Shown here: piece by piece, positions 35,101-43,420 of the stretch
How the letters are laid out: every line of letters begins with the position of its first letter
Numbering within the stretch: position 1 is the stretch's first letter
Assembly (NCBI GenBank): GCA_018335035.1
Contig: JAGXKT010000013.1
Span: 1 to 59,573, forward strand
Reading direction: 5' to 3'
DNA length: 59,573 nucleotides
Origin: Phycisphaerae bacterium
Lineage (GTDB): Bacteria > Planctomycetota > Phycisphaerae > SM23-33
The notes under the pieces: model-generated
The model's database searches: none
What the model was told of the DNA's origin: nothing
Seen by the model: only the letters and a program-made list of their open reading frames with translations
Position numbers and translations under genes: made by a program

Positions 35101-35335
35101 GCGTGAGCTTCACCTTGACGGGCTCGACCGTCGCGCCGTTGCCCGGCGGGCGGCGGAACCAGCTCGGCCGACCGGCCGGGGCATCCGAGACGGTCAGCGG
35201 CGTGACGTCCGCGCGCCGCCAGGACGCCGAGCGCGACGAGCGCGCGTCAGACGGGTCCGAATCGTCCCCACAGCCGACCAGGACCGACACCCCCACACAT
35301 AGACCAACGATGCAACGACGCCAGGGGCATGTCAT
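32111..35335 (-). CDS. Large lipoprotein: ZU5-like, gluzincin-like peptidase and MORN-variant repeats
   Basis: This 1074-residue protein has a lipobox (VSVLVGC, Cys22). Order: a ZU5-like segment (about 85-210, VTITAGDAEVVIPAGAI); a peptidase-like region with HEFFH at 354-358 and WWLEALAEF at 377-385, a gluzincin arrangement; a long uncharacterised part; an Ig/PKD-like domain (ITVPAGRQFSVSATTQN); and about 170 C-terminal residues of short MORN-type repeats (HGERAMYWSDGRR, HGPYEQVY, KHGTHVTYLRDGRKKGEAEY). AGGAG precedes the ATG. It is monocistronic. The protease activity is inferred from motifs only. Confidence 0.78.
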   Translation of the reverse strand: MTCPWRRCIVGLCVGVSVLVGCGDDSDPSDARSSRSASWRRADVTPLTVSDAPAGRPSWFRRPPGNGATVEPVKVKLTPIHEERIEPSDEDVTITAGDAEVVIPAGAIDRPAPLTIARATRPAALPVEGLQAVDTWAVSLGERHVFAKPLTLRFPLPVGFADQARRRDRPLAAMYYNPEAKAWVSMPVAFDTDTGRAEIRTRHLTLMTIALRPVNSLVHDAVYTDHFAIFYSKEDILADTEAGEKIWAKKLIADLKKHGEPVGVARQVDAQTIEVAGRSDVPTYIVYMAKALEYAWARYKDQGLDVPEWTRTDIYVGVNSPLSDSNHRGKLLGTIEITPTSTWRPTTMRTATAHEFFHTVQAEYLGLAIMSMNYRTWWLEALAEFAPRTVWGTTAPQKGMKADFFHLPLTTVDESHEYGCSQFVRFLVTAKGIDFARLTTETLDVPAGILAMEEASAPNFAVFKKALGIDGPFDDYGTAATCGVVDRFLRKRGTTLGDAYAEFAAWTMFDSRCRSLVNDGDELLRFAAGHATLGGLALNDEKVEQTLRTKPHGTASVWAVAVQNPTASESDPKPPRKVTVKADGPVPLPMRLCVYVLKNNRRISGGLKPAGVLRGDDASVDVAVGAEDMLYVVASNTSNAAADATVQVLGGLDFRIEPAAVDPLDPHEEMTFKAVSDSLPQTILPSRLKVRWRPVRGVEELTPADAVGAGIASSYTYAWRFKGDYVLRAELLDDATPIATARLPVEVVAGNEPSITLEAQSITVPAGRQFSVSATTQNAPKGATYRWKAGHGKTQVTDSPSCTFTLSTAGEYDIEVTLLDADGRPIAGDEGSLTAEPGKDRVWIIDKTTVDGEEVVARKYQVLRGTYTKDGSWLHYYTQGRGAGELKQRKTFENNVCRKSETFHRTGQVQQVEHFDADGKRHGERAMYWSDGRRALLETYAHGVKHGPYEQVYSTGNTYTRHSGRYVEGELSGTRTLYSGNKKTGSEYVWKTGEFFNGEKHGTHVTYLRDGRKKGEAEYRNGELHGWSRSWYTSELDEGKYYLMSETRYENGDPVRTRHYNSRGEVTSDKPVER

Positions 35336-35576
35336 CTGCAGACTCCTGAGACCCTCGTGGGTACACCCCATTATGCACAGCCCCTCCGCCAGCGCGAAGC
35401 GTATTTGCGCCCCGACGCGCCATTTCGAATGCCGGCGACGGCGAACGTTGGCGGCTGGCGCCACGGTCATCGCGTCGCCGCCGGCGCGTCCGAGGGGGGC
35501 CCGAGCGGGCGGTGAACCTTCGAAGTGACCGACACGGGGTCGCGCAGCGGGCGACGTCCAAGTCGGTTACACAAAA

Positions 35577-35648
35577 AGCCGACCCTGGGATTCGAACCCA
35601 GAACCTCAGCTTTACGAAAGCTGTGCTCTACCGTTGAGCTAGGTCGGC
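35577..35648 (-). tRNA. tRNA-Thr, anticodon CGT
   Basis: The minus strand folds as a full cloverleaf. The acceptor is GCCGACC/GGTCGGC, the D arm GCTC...GAGC, the anticodon stem CAGCT/AGCTG with loop TTCGTAA, and the T arm CTGGG-TTCGAAT-CCCAG. The anticodon CGT reads ACG (Thr). CCA is not encoded. A promoter-like pair lies about 90 bp upstream. Confidence 0.96.
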
Positions 35649-35734
35649 ATCCGTTGGACGGCGTCGCTTGTCGCACGCGCAGACGGCCCGGCCGCACGTG
35701 CGGTCGGCGCACAACGCGGCAACCGCAACACATG

Positions 35735-35763
35735 ACTTTACCCCGATGCGCCGCGACGGTCAA
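35735..35763 (-). promoter_or_regulatory. Candidate tRNA-Thr promoter
   Basis: On the minus strand TTGACC (35763-35758), a 17-bp spacer and TAAAGT (35740-35735). It would leave a leader of about 80 bases before the tRNA. No other minus-strand gene lies between. Confidence 0.45.
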
Positions 35764-35845
35764 GCGGTTCCGGGACACGCACGCGCGCCGCGCCGGTCGG
35801 GCGCGGTATGCCGTCTGCCCAAGGCCCGGGGCGTGTTGCGCGCGA

Positions 35846-36481
35846 CTACCGCACGCTGACGGCGGCAAGCCAGGCGCGGGCCATCAGGGCATGTCCGGGG
35901 CGGGTCGGGTGGACGCCGTCGCCGGCCCAGAAGGCCGGGGGCTGTTTGCACGCCGCGGCCGCCAGGAGCCCGTCAAACGGCACCAGCAGGGCGTCGAATT
36001 CGCGCGCCAGTTCGCGGACGGCGTGGATTCGCGGGTCCAGGTCCGCCCGCCAGGCGGCGTAGTCGGCCTCGAACGCCGGCAGCACGAACGGCTCGCAGAG
36101 GATCAGCCGGGCGCCCAGCTCGTCCCGCGTGCGGGTCAGGATGTGGCGGTAGTCGCCCGCGTACTGCTCCGTCGAGGTCGGGTCCTTCTGGTCGAAGGCG
36201 CGCCAGGTGTCGTTGACGCCGATGAGGATGGAGACCCAGTCGGGCTTGAGGGCGATGCAATCGTCGCTCCAGCGGGCCTTAAGGTCCGCGACGCGATTGC
36301 CGCCGACGCCGCGATTGAGGAAGCGAACGTTGCGGTCGGGCGCGGCGGCCTGAAACGTTGCGGCCGCCATGGCGGCGTAGCCGTGGCCGAGGTCCGCCTC
36401 GTCGGCGACGCTGCGCTGGGCGTCGGTGATGCTGTCGCCCTGGAACAGGACGGTCTGGTTCGGTTGAATCGGGCAGTCCAT
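35846..36481 (-). CDS. SGNH/GDSL hydrolase family protein
   Basis: The 211-residue single-domain enzyme shows all four SGNH blocks: VLFQGDSITDAQR (Ser), NRGVGGNRVADL (Gly), ILIGVNDTWR (Asn) and GDGVHPTRPGH (Asp/His). No signal peptide is seen. Substrates are esters of unknown type; many planctomycete homologues belong to carbohydrate-degradation sets. AAGGAAGG precedes the ATG at 36481. It is divergent from ruvC across about 300 bp with a small GCCCGC/GCGGGC hairpin but no gene. Confidence 0.9.
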   Translation of the reverse strand: MDCPIQPNQTVLFQGDSITDAQRSVADEADLGHGYAAMAAATFQAAAPDRNVRFLNRGVGGNRVADLKARWSDDCIALKPDWVSILIGVNDTWRAFDQKDPTSTEQYAGDYRHILTRTRDELGARLILCEPFVLPAFEADYAAWRADLDPRIHAVRELAREFDALLVPFDGLLAAAACKQPPAFWAGDGVHPTRPGHALMARAWLAAVSVR

Positions 36482-36744
36482 GGTCGGCCTTCCTTCGGCG
36501 GCTTCGGCCGGCGCCCGTTCGCCGGTGACGTCGATTGTAGCGCCGACGGCACGCACTGCAAGTCGCCGGCAGCGTGATCCATCCCCAGTTTCCAAGCCCG
36601 CGGAAGCGGGCGACGCCATTCCAGCCAAGCATTGCCACGCCGGGCTGCAATGGCAAGCCCCCCGGGGCAGACATCGATGCGCCATGCCTTGGGCAAACCG
36701 GGGATGGGTCAGGCCGCCGGCAGCGCCTCGCGGCGGGGTGCGGC

Positions 36745-36773
36745 GTGACGCGGCCGGCGGCGGGCGGTATGCT
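36745..36773 (+). promoter_or_regulatory. ruvC promoter, leaderless type
   Basis: GTGACG (36745-36750), a 17-bp spacer and TATGCT (36768-36773). The ATG begins at 36780, about where transcription should start, and no Shine-Dalgarno sequence is present. Confidence 0.55.
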
Positions 36774-36779
36774 GGTGTC

Positions 36780-37265
36780 ATGGGCTCCGAAGGCATTCGC
36801 ATCCTCGGCATCGATCCCGGGTTGAACATTACGGGATACGCGGCCGTCGGCTTCGCGGGGCGCGACCCGGCGATCATCGAGGCCGGGGCCATCCGCACCG
36901 ACGCCAAGGCCCCGCTGGCCGAGCGAATCGCGCAGATTCACGCCGCGTTGGGCGAACTGCTGGCCGAACTGGCCCCCGACGTGGTCGCCATCGAGAAGCT
37001 CTACGCCCACTACAAACACCCGCGGACGGCGATTCTGATGGCCCACGCGCGGGGCATTGTGCTGCTGGCGGCCCAGCAGGCCGGTCGGCGCGTGCGCCAC
37101 CTGGCGGCCACGGAGGTCAAGAAGGCCCTGACCGGCAACGGGCACGCCTCGAAGCGGCAGGTCCAGCGGGCGGTGCAGTCGGTCTGCCGGTTGTCCGAGC
37201 TTCCGGAGCCGCCGGACGTGGCCGACGCGCTGGCGATCGCCCTGTGTGCCGGGCGGCGGGTGTAG
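36780..37265 (+). CDS. ruvC: Crossover junction endodeoxyribonuclease RuvC
   Basis: This 161-residue Holliday-junction resolvase cuts four-way DNA junctions with RuvAB. The four acidic catalytic residues are visible in LGIDPGLNITGYA (Asp), VVAIEKLYAHY (Glu) and PPDVADALAIAL (two Asp). The length is slightly short of the usual 165-175. No ruvA or ruvB is adjacent. The ATG at 36780 follows a TATGCT box at leaderless spacing. ispH begins 11 bases after the stop, so the two are probably co-transcribed. Confidence 0.95.
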   Translation: MGSEGIRILGIDPGLNITGYAAVGFAGRDPAIIEAGAIRTDAKAPLAERIAQIHAALGELLAELAPDVVAIEKLYAHYKHPRTAILMAHARGIVLLAAQQAGRRVRHLAATEVKKALTGNGHASKRQVQRAVQSVCRLSELPEPPDVADALAIALCAGRRV

Positions 37266-37275
37266 AGACAGGCCT

Positions 37276-38424
37276 GTGACCGACGAAGCGAACAACGCCG
37301 GCGCCGCATCGGGTCCGCTGGGAAGCGAGACGGTCAACCGCGTCCGCGCCGCGGGCAACGTATGGCACGTCGGCGGCGGGCAGTTGTGGCTGCCGTCGGC
37401 GTTCGGGCTGTGTCGCGGCGTGGAGCGGGCACTGGATATTCTCGCGCGTGCGGTGGACGACGCGACCGGGCGCGGCAAGCACCTGCTGTTGCTCGGGCAG
37501 ATCATCCACAATCCGTGGGTCAACGACTACTTTCGCCAGCGGGGCGTGCGGGTTCTGACACCGGGCGAGCGCGAGCGGCTGGAGCAATTCATCGGACCGG
37601 ACGACTGCGCGGTCATCCCGGCTTTCGGCGTGCCGTTGCCGGTCGAGCGGCGCCTGGCCGCCATCGGCTGCGAGATCGTCGATACCACCTGCGGCAATGT
37701 TCGTCGCCTGTGGGCGTGGGCGGAGCGCGCCGTCGCCGACGGGCGCGCGGTGTTGATCTTCGGCCGGGCGAGGCACGACGAAACCGTCGTGACCAAGTCG
37801 CGGCTCGCCGCGGCCGGCGGCAACTACCTGGTCGTCGGCGACCTTGACGGCGTGGATCGCTTCTGCGACATGATTCGCGCGGGCACGCCGGCCGACCCCG
37901 CCGCTGCGTTCGGTGCGGCCGCTACCAACGCCCAGACCATGGCGCCGTTTGACCGCCTCGCCCAGGCCAGCCAGACGACGATGCTCTACGACGAGACGAT
38001 GGAGGTCCGACGGCGCGTGCAGGCGGCGTTCGCCGAGCGGTTCGCGCCCGTCGAGGCGGACCGGCGGCTGCTGTTCGAGCCGACGGTCTGTCGCGCGACG
38101 CAGAATCGCCAGTCGGCCGCCGTCGAGCTGTGCCGCCGCGGGCCCGATCTGGCCGTCGTCGTCGGCGGGTTCGGTTCCTCCAATACGCGCCACCTGCACG
38201 AGTTGGCGCGCCAGTACGCCCCGGCTTATTTCATCGAAACCGTCGAGGCGATTCGCTCACACGGCGCCATCGAGAGCTTTGACCCGTCTCGGGAGACCGC
38301 GCGCGTGGTGCGCGACTGGCTGCCCCAACACCGCCCGCTGCGCGTGGCCGTGCTCAGCGGCGCCTCGACGCCCGAGGTGCTCGTCGGCGACGTGCTCGAA
38401 CGACTCGCCGATCTTCTGGGATGA
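37276..38424 (+). CDS. ispH: 4-hydroxy-3-methylbut-2-enyl diphosphate reductase (IspH/LytB)
   Basis: This 382-residue protein of the MEP isoprenoid pathway carries the three cluster cysteines: FGLCRGVERA, VDTTCGNVRR and FEPTVCRATQNRQ. Substrate residues also look present: HNPWVND (His41 equivalent), ARHDETVV (His124/Glu126), ASQTT (Thr167), GSSNTRH and SGASTPE. The His74 position reads PAFGV, so His is Phe. The GTG at 37276 was chosen, just past the ruvC stop; an earlier GTG would overlap ruvC. The N-terminus is about 30 residues longer than usual. Confidence 0.92.
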   Translation: MTDEANNAGAASGPLGSETVNRVRAAGNVWHVGGGQLWLPSAFGLCRGVERALDILARAVDDATGRGKHLLLLGQIIHNPWVNDYFRQRGVRVLTPGERERLEQFIGPDDCAVIPAFGVPLPVERRLAAIGCEIVDTTCGNVRRLWAWAERAVADGRAVLIFGRARHDETVVTKSRLAAAGGNYLVVGDLDGVDRFCDMIRAGTPADPAAAFGAAATNAQTMAPFDRLAQASQTTMLYDETMEVRRRVQAAFAERFAPVEADRRLLFEPTVCRATQNRQSAAVELCRRGPDLAVVVGGFGSSNTRHLHELARQYAPAYFIETVEAIRSHGAIESFDPSRETARVVRDWLPQHRPLRVAVLSGASTPEVLVGDVLERLADLLG

Positions 38425-38521
38425 CGATGCGTGCCGCGCGACGCCCGGCGGCTTGGCCATTGGGCATGCGCGGTGCCGTGACGTACAATCCTGATAGGAT
38501 GTTGCGACGAAAGGGCACGCC

Positions 38522-39385
38522 ATGAGAACCTACCTCCTTGTGGGCACGCTGGGGGGCCTGCTGGTTGCCGCGACCGTCGGCATGGGCGGCTCGTTGTCCC
38601 TCGACGAGACCCGCCGCGACAAGCCGGCCGGGCCCCGGCCGACGTTCACCAGCCACCGTTACACCCTGGAACTGGCGGAGTTGTCCGCCAGAAGCGAGAT
38701 CGACCTCGCCGAAGGCGGCCAGCGCGAGTACACCGTCGAGCTGACCGGCTCTGTGACGATTCCCGAAGGCCAGGAGGACAACGTCATCGCCGTGACCGGT
38801 GCCCTGGCGGCCGCCGCGGTGACCGATACGCGCCGCGACAGCATTCTGGCGCCGGTCCGGACCCGGCGTGGCCGCGGCCGGCGATACGAAGACGGCACGT
38901 TCGCATATCTCGACGAGACGTCGATGCAGGTCGAGCTGGACGAAACCGCGTTGACGCGGAACGCGTATCGCATCGACCGGATGACACTGGAGGCCCGCGC
39001 GCTGGTCGCCCGGCGATGGGATCACGTCCGGCTGGACGCGACGGTCATGACCCGCCCGAAGCGCATCGCCGGCGGGTTGGAGGTGCGCCTCAAGGAGCTC
39101 GCCCTCGGTCGCGGCGAGACGTTAAGCGTCGAGATCGAGTCCAAACGGGCCCGGGGCGGGCCCAACGGCCCGTTCGTCGGGACCGTCCACGTGCTCGACG
39201 ACCGCGGGCACGCCGTGGCGGGCGGAAAACTGCAGACGGGCGACCCGCTGGCGGAGGCGTCCAAGCTGACGGCCGAGTTCGCCCTGCCGAAAGACGCGGC
39301 CCCGGCTTCCGTCCGCCTCGGCGTCGTCACAGACTACGACGTCAAAACGCTACGCTTCGACGTCAAAGACCTCATCCCGCGGTAA
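38522..39385 (+). CDS. Secreted beta-rich protein, unknown function
   Basis: This 287-residue protein has a hydrophobic N-terminus (TYLLVGTLGGLLVAATVGMGG) like a signal peptide. The rest is charged and alternating, including YTVELTGSVTIPEGQEDN and LSVEIESKRARGG, and it ends DVKTLRFDVKDLIPR. No cysteine or known motif appears. AAAGGG precedes the ATG, and TACAAT at 38484-38489 is a possible -10. It stands alone between ispH and a convergent gene. Confidence 0.7.
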   Translation: MRTYLLVGTLGGLLVAATVGMGGSLSLDETRRDKPAGPRPTFTSHRYTLELAELSARSEIDLAEGGQREYTVELTGSVTIPEGQEDNVIAVTGALAAAAVTDTRRDSILAPVRTRRGRGRRYEDGTFAYLDETSMQVELDETALTRNAYRIDRMTLEARALVARRWDHVRLDATVMTRPKRIAGGLEVRLKELALGRGETLSVEIESKRARGGPNGPFVGTVHVLDDRGHAVAGGKLQTGDPLAEASKLTAEFALPKDAAPASVRLGVVTDYDVKTLRFDVKDLIPR

Positions 39386-39508
39386 GCAAAGCCGTGCAGG
39401 CCGTCGTCGGTCGCCCGTCGTCGGGCGCGCGCCTGCGTCGGATCGCCACGGCGATGGCGTAGCAGCCTCGGACCTTCGCCCCCAAGAGGTTTCCGCTGCG
39501 CTTCGGCG

Positions 39509-40558
39509 TCAGTCGAGCCCCAGCATCTTGCGGTTGGCGGCCGAGTCGGCGTCGCCGCCGGCGAAGTCGTCGAAGGCCACCTCGGCCGCCTCGATCAGGT
39601 GCCGCTCGATGAACGGCGCCCCCTCGGCCGCGCCCTGCTCGGGGCTCTTGACGCAACATTCCCACTCCAGCACGGCCCAGGAGCGGTAGCCGATCTCCGT
39701 CATCGCCGTGAAGACCTGTGAGAAGTCCACCTGCCCGTCGCCGAGGGAGCGGAACCGTCCGGCGCGGTCGGCCCAGCCCTGGTAGCCGCCGTAGACGCCC
39801 ACACGCCCGTCGGGGCGCAGCTCGGCGTCCTTGACGTGGAAGGCCGTGATGCGCTCGCCGTAGATCTTGATGAACGCCACGTAGTCCAGCGCTTGAAGGA
39901 CGAAGTGGCTGGGGTCGTAGTTGATCGCGGCCGCGGGGTTGTTGTCGACCTTCTCCAGGAACATCTCGAACGTCGCGCCGTCGTGGAGGTCCTCGCCGGG
40001 GTGAAGCTCGTAGGCCAGCGCGATGCCTTTATCGGCCGCGTGGTCCAGCAGCGGCTTCCAGCGCTTCGCCAGTTCGCTGAAGCCCTCCTCGACGATGCCC
40101 GCCGGGCGCTGCGGCCAGGGGTACACGAACGGCCAGAGCAGCGCCCCGGGAAACAGCACCACCGTCGAGAGCCCCAGATTCGCCGAGGCGTCGATGGTCT
40201 TGATGATCTGGTCCGTGGCCCAGGCGCAGGCCTGGTCGCGGTTCATGCCCTCGGGGTAGAACCCGGCGAAGGCCTGCTCGTAGGCGGGATGCATCGCGAC
40301 GCACTGGCCCTGGAGGTGGGCGGCCAGTTCGGTGACCGCCACGCCGGCGTCGGCGAGCGTGCCCTTGAGCTCGTCGCAGTAGGTTGTGCTCTCGGCCGCC
40401 TTGTCCAGGTCGATGCAGCGCGGATCCCACGTCGGGATCTGCACGCCGCGATAGCCCAGCGAGGCGACCCACTTGGTGATGTTCTCGAGCGAGTCACAGG
40501 GCGGCTCGTCGCGGAGGAACTGTGCCAGGAAGATGGCCGGTCCGTTGATCTTCGACAT
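39509..40558 (-). CDS. Sugar phosphate isomerase/epimerase (AP-endonuclease family 2 fold)
   Basis: The 349-residue TIM-barrel protein shows family metal-site strands: LAYELHPGEDLHDG (Glu/His), AAINYDPSHFVLQ (Asp/His), ITAFHVKDAEL (His) and AVLEWECCV (Glu). These enzymes interconvert sugars or inositol derivatives. AAAGGAG precedes the ATG. It lies 74 bp downstream of a LysR gene on the same strand, which probably controls it. Confidence 0.92.
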   Translation of the reverse strand: MSKINGPAIFLAQFLRDEPPCDSLENITKWVASLGYRGVQIPTWDPRCIDLDKAAESTTYCDELKGTLADAGVAVTELAAHLQGQCVAMHPAYEQAFAGFYPEGMNRDQACAWATDQIIKTIDASANLGLSTVVLFPGALLWPFVYPWPQRPAGIVEEGFSELAKRWKPLLDHAADKGIALAYELHPGEDLHDGATFEMFLEKVDNNPAAAINYDPSHFVLQALDYVAFIKIYGERITAFHVKDAELRPDGRVGVYGGYQGWADRAGRFRSLGDGQVDFSQVFTAMTEIGYRSWAVLEWECCVKSPEQGAAEGAPFIERHLIEAAEVAFDDFAGGDADSAANRKMLGLD

Positions 40559-40632
40559 CGCGTGGCTCCTTTGGTTGGTCCGTGGTGCCGGGGTGTCCGG
40601 CCCGCCGCGTCTCTGCGGCGATGCGGTTGGTG

Positions 40633-41523
40633 TCAGGTTCCTTCGTGCGAGCCGAGCAGGGAGAGGAACTTCTGCTCGGCGGGGCTGGGCATTCGGCCTC
40701 GGGCGCGGACGATGCTGAGTCGGCGGACCCAGGGCTCGCCGTCGCGGAAGCGGGCGTATCGCAGCAGGCCCAGGTGCTCCTCGCGCAGGACGTTGTCCTC
40801 GGGCAGGATGCTCAGGCCCGCGTTGATTTCGACGGCGCGCTTGAGCGTCTCGACGTTGTCGAACTCCAGGGCGATGTTGACGCTGACGCCGTGCTCGGCC
40901 AGCAGCGCGTCGATCCGGCGGCGCGTGGGAATACCCGGCTCAAAGCCGATGAACGTCTCGCCGGCGAGTTCCTCCGGCCGGAGGTGCTTGCGGCGCGCGA
41001 AGCGATGGTCCGGCGAGCAGACCACCACCAACTGCTCGTCGGCCAGCGGCAGAAGCTGAATCGAACGGTGCGCTTCGGGCTCGGCGACGACGCCGAGGTT
41101 CATCTCGCCGCTGCGCACGGCCGCGTAAATCCGGTTCCACTGCGTGTACTCCACGTGCAACTCGACCTCCGGGTAGTCCTGAAGGAACCGGCGGACGTAC
41201 GGCTCGAGCAGGTAGAACCCGACCGAGTAGATGGTGCCGACGCGCAGCACGCCGTGGATGGCGTCGGCGACGGAGCGGACCTCACCGGCGAGCTGCTCGT
41301 AGCGGCGGATGATCTCCAGCGCCCCGCGATACAGCGCCTGCCCGGCATCGGTCGCCGTGACCAGGCCCCCGCCGCGATTCATCAATTGCGCGCCGAAGTC
41401 CCGCTCGAGCTTGGCCAGTTGCTGCGAGACGGCCGACTGGGAAATGTAATTCGCCTCGGCGGCCTTGGAGAAGCTACCCGTCTCGACGAGGTCGCAGAAT
41501 GTCTTCATCACCTCGATGTTCAT
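40633..41523 (-). CDS. LysR family transcriptional regulator
   Basis: This 296-residue protein has an N-terminal winged HTH (KTFCDLVETGSFSKAAEANYISQSAVSQQLAKLE) and a C-terminal effector domain with two lobes, resembling the CysL/CbbR subgroup. The length is typical. The start may be Met1 at 41523 or Met6 at 41508; neither has a strong ribosome-binding site. Upstream partner of the sugar isomerase gene. It is divergent from dapB, with starts about 190 bp apart. Confidence 0.92.
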   Translation of the reverse strand: MNIEVMKTFCDLVETGSFSKAAEANYISQSAVSQQLAKLERDFGAQLMNRGGGLVTATDAGQALYRGALEIIRRYEQLAGEVRSVADAIHGVLRVGTIYSVGFYLLEPYVRRFLQDYPEVELHVEYTQWNRIYAAVRSGEMNLGVVAEPEAHRSIQLLPLADEQLVVVCSPDHRFARRKHLRPEELAGETFIGFEPGIPTRRRIDALLAEHGVSVNIALEFDNVETLKRAVEINAGLSILPEDNVLREEHLGLLRYARFRDGEPWVRRLSIVRARGRMPSPAEQKFLSLLGSHEGT

Positions 41524-41714
41524 GCCCGCACCCGCGCCGGCACTGCCCGACCCGGCACGCCGATATCATGCCGCGCGCCACGACGCTTGTCGAGAGCGCC
41601 CACGCCGATCCGCCGCCGCGGCATTGATTCGCCGCCCGCGTTGCGGTAGTCGTACAGGGCGCCTCGCGGCGCTCGTCGCGGCCTCGAGTGAGTCTCCTGG
41701 CGAGGAAGCCGACC

Positions 41715-42503
41715 ATGACCAAAATCGCTATCACCGGAGCGGCCGGACGAATGGGCCGTCGCATCGCCGCGCGGGCCATCGAATCCGAGCAGTTCGACCT
41801 CGTCGCCGCGACCGAATCGCCCGGGCACGAGGCGCTCGGCGCCGACGTCGGCGTCCTGGCCGGAGCGGGCACCTTCGGCGTGAAGGTCGCCGAGACGCTC
41901 GACGAAGCGCCCGATGTGCTGATCGACTTCACCACGCCGGACAGCACGCTCGGCTGGCTCGACCTCTGCGGCGACCGCGGCATCGCCCTGGTCATCGGCA
42001 CCACGGGACTGACCGAGTCGCAGACGGCGACGGTCGCCGACGCGGCCGCGAAAGTGCCCATCGTCCACGCCGGCAACATGTCCGTCGGCGTGAACCTGCT
42101 GATCAAGCTCGTCGCACTGGTGGCCGAGACGCTCGGCGCGGAGTTCGACATCGAGATCGCCGAGACACACCACCGCTTCAAGAAGGACGCGCCGTCCGGC
42201 ACGGCGATCGCCCTGGCGCGGAGCATCTGTGCCGCGACGGGACGGGAATACGGCGAGGCCGTCGCGCTGGGCCGGGGCGGACACCAACCCCGAACGCCCG
42301 GCGAGATCGGCATGCACGCCCTGCGCGTCGGCGACACCGTCGGCGAGCACCAGGTGCATTTCGGCTCGCTCGGAGAGACGATCACCTTGAGCCACTCGGC
42401 CCACACGCGCGACATCTTCGCCGACGGCGCCCTGCGGGCCGCCCAGTGGCTCGCCGGCAAGCCCGCCGGGCTCTACGACATGTGCGACGTGCTCGGGCTG
42501 TGA
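41715..42503 (+). CDS. dapB: 4-hydroxy-tetrahydrodipicolinate reductase
   Basis: This 262-residue enzyme of lysine and diaminopimelate synthesis has the nucleotide motif GAAGRMGRRI, VIGTTGLTE, HAGNMSVGVNLL and the substrate motif ETHHRFKKDAPSGTA. It ends GLYDMCDVLGL, as expected. The length fits. The ATG at 41715 has GAGGAAG upstream. It shows that this planctomycete makes diaminopimelate or lysine. A REP-like palindrome lies just after the stop. Confidence 0.97.
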   Translation: MTKIAITGAAGRMGRRIAARAIESEQFDLVAATESPGHEALGADVGVLAGAGTFGVKVAETLDEAPDVLIDFTTPDSTLGWLDLCGDRGIALVIGTTGLTESQTATVADAAAKVPIVHAGNMSVGVNLLIKLVALVAETLGAEFDIEIAETHHRFKKDAPSGTAIALARSICAATGREYGEAVALGRGGHQPRTPGEIGMHALRVGDTVGEHQVHFGSLGETITLSHSAHTRDIFADGALRAAQWLAGKPAGLYDMCDVLGL

Positions 42504-42520
42504 CGCGCAACGGTATCGCC

Positions 42521-42546
42521 GCCGGCAGAGAATCTGCCGGCCCTAC
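42521..42546 (-). repeat. GTAG-headed perfect palindrome (REP-like)
   Basis: On the minus strand GTAG (42546-42543) leads into GCCGGCAGA, loop TTC and TCTGCCGGC. It fills the short dapB-endonuclease V gap and would be translated if endonuclease V began at the GTG at 42500, so it argues for the later start at 42584. Confidence 0.75.
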
Positions 42547-42583
42547 GATCGCGACGTACTCGGGCTCTGACGGCGCCGAACGC

Positions 42584-43306
42584 ATGCCCGACCACGACTG
42601 GGACATCTCGCCGCAAGAGGCGATGGCGCTTCAGGCGCGCCTTGCCGAGCGAGTCCGCATCGAACCGCTGCGCGGGCCGGTGCGCACCGTCGCCGGGGTC
42701 GATTGCGCGTATCTGGGCGCGGGCCCGCCGTGGGCGCAACCGACCGACCGCCGCGTGGTGGCCGTAGCCGTGCTGCTGGACGCCGACTCGATGGCGACGC
42801 TGGCGACGGCGTGCGTGGTGCGCCCCAGCGCGTTTCCCTACGTTCCCGGGCTGCTGAGCTTTCGCGAGGCCCCGGCCGTCATCGAGGCGGTCGGCAAGCT
42901 GCCCGAACGCCCCGACCTGCTGATGTGCGACGGTCAGGGCATCGCCCATCCGCGCCGGCTCGGCCTGGCCGCTCACGTGGGGCTCTGGTGCGACCTGTCG
43001 ACAATCGGCGTCGCCAAGAGCCGCCTGTGCGGGCGGCATCGCGCCCCCGGGCGGCGCCGCGGTTGCCGGACGCAACTACGGCTCGACGATGCCGACGCCG
43101 GCGCGCGCGGGCAGCTCGTCGGCGCCGTCGTCCGCACGCGCACGGGCGTCAAGCCGTTGGTCGTCTCACCGGGGCACCGCGCAAGTATCGACGACGCCGT
43201 CCGCTGGACGCTACGCTGCGGCCGCGGCGTCCGTCTGCCCGAGCCCACGCGACGCGCCCACCACCACGTCTCGCGCGAGAAGCGCCGGCGCGGCGGGCAG
43301 CCATGA
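42584..43306 (+). CDS. nfi: Endonuclease V
   Basis: The 240-residue enzyme nicks DNA (or RNA) one base past deaminated purines. Catalytic acids are visible in TVAGVDCAY (Asp), GLLSFREAPAV (Glu) and LMCDGQGIAHPRRLG (Asp). Further matches are IGVAKSRLCG and a final PLVVSPGHRASIDDA. MPDHDW at 42584 was chosen; a GTG at 42500 overlaps the dapB stop but would add a repeat-encoded stretch. The C-terminal tail is Arg-rich. Confidence 0.93.
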   Translation: MPDHDWDISPQEAMALQARLAERVRIEPLRGPVRTVAGVDCAYLGAGPPWAQPTDRRVVAVAVLLDADSMATLATACVVRPSAFPYVPGLLSFREAPAVIEAVGKLPERPDLLMCDGQGIAHPRRLGLAAHVGLWCDLSTIGVAKSRLCGRHRAPGRRRGCRTQLRLDDADAGARGQLVGAVVRTRTGVKPLVVSPGHRASIDDAVRWTLRCGRGVRLPEPTRRAHHHVSREKRRRGGQP

Positions 43307-43420
43307 GCGGCTGGACCGCACCATCACGCCGCGAACCTGAAACGGCGCCCGCCACACACCGATCCGTACGGACCGGCGCGTCGCTTCTTCCTGGCATCAG
43401 CGACGCCGGATAAGTGGCGA

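Noticed and set aside
32159-35302. Plus-strand open frame of about 1050 codons
   Set aside because: It is the mirror of the large lipoprotein gene and shows no recognisable protein features.
42500-42583. Endonuclease V starting at the GTG that overlaps the dapB stop
   Set aside because: The added residues are encoded by a GTAG-headed palindrome and have no counterpart in the family; the ATG at 42584 fits better.
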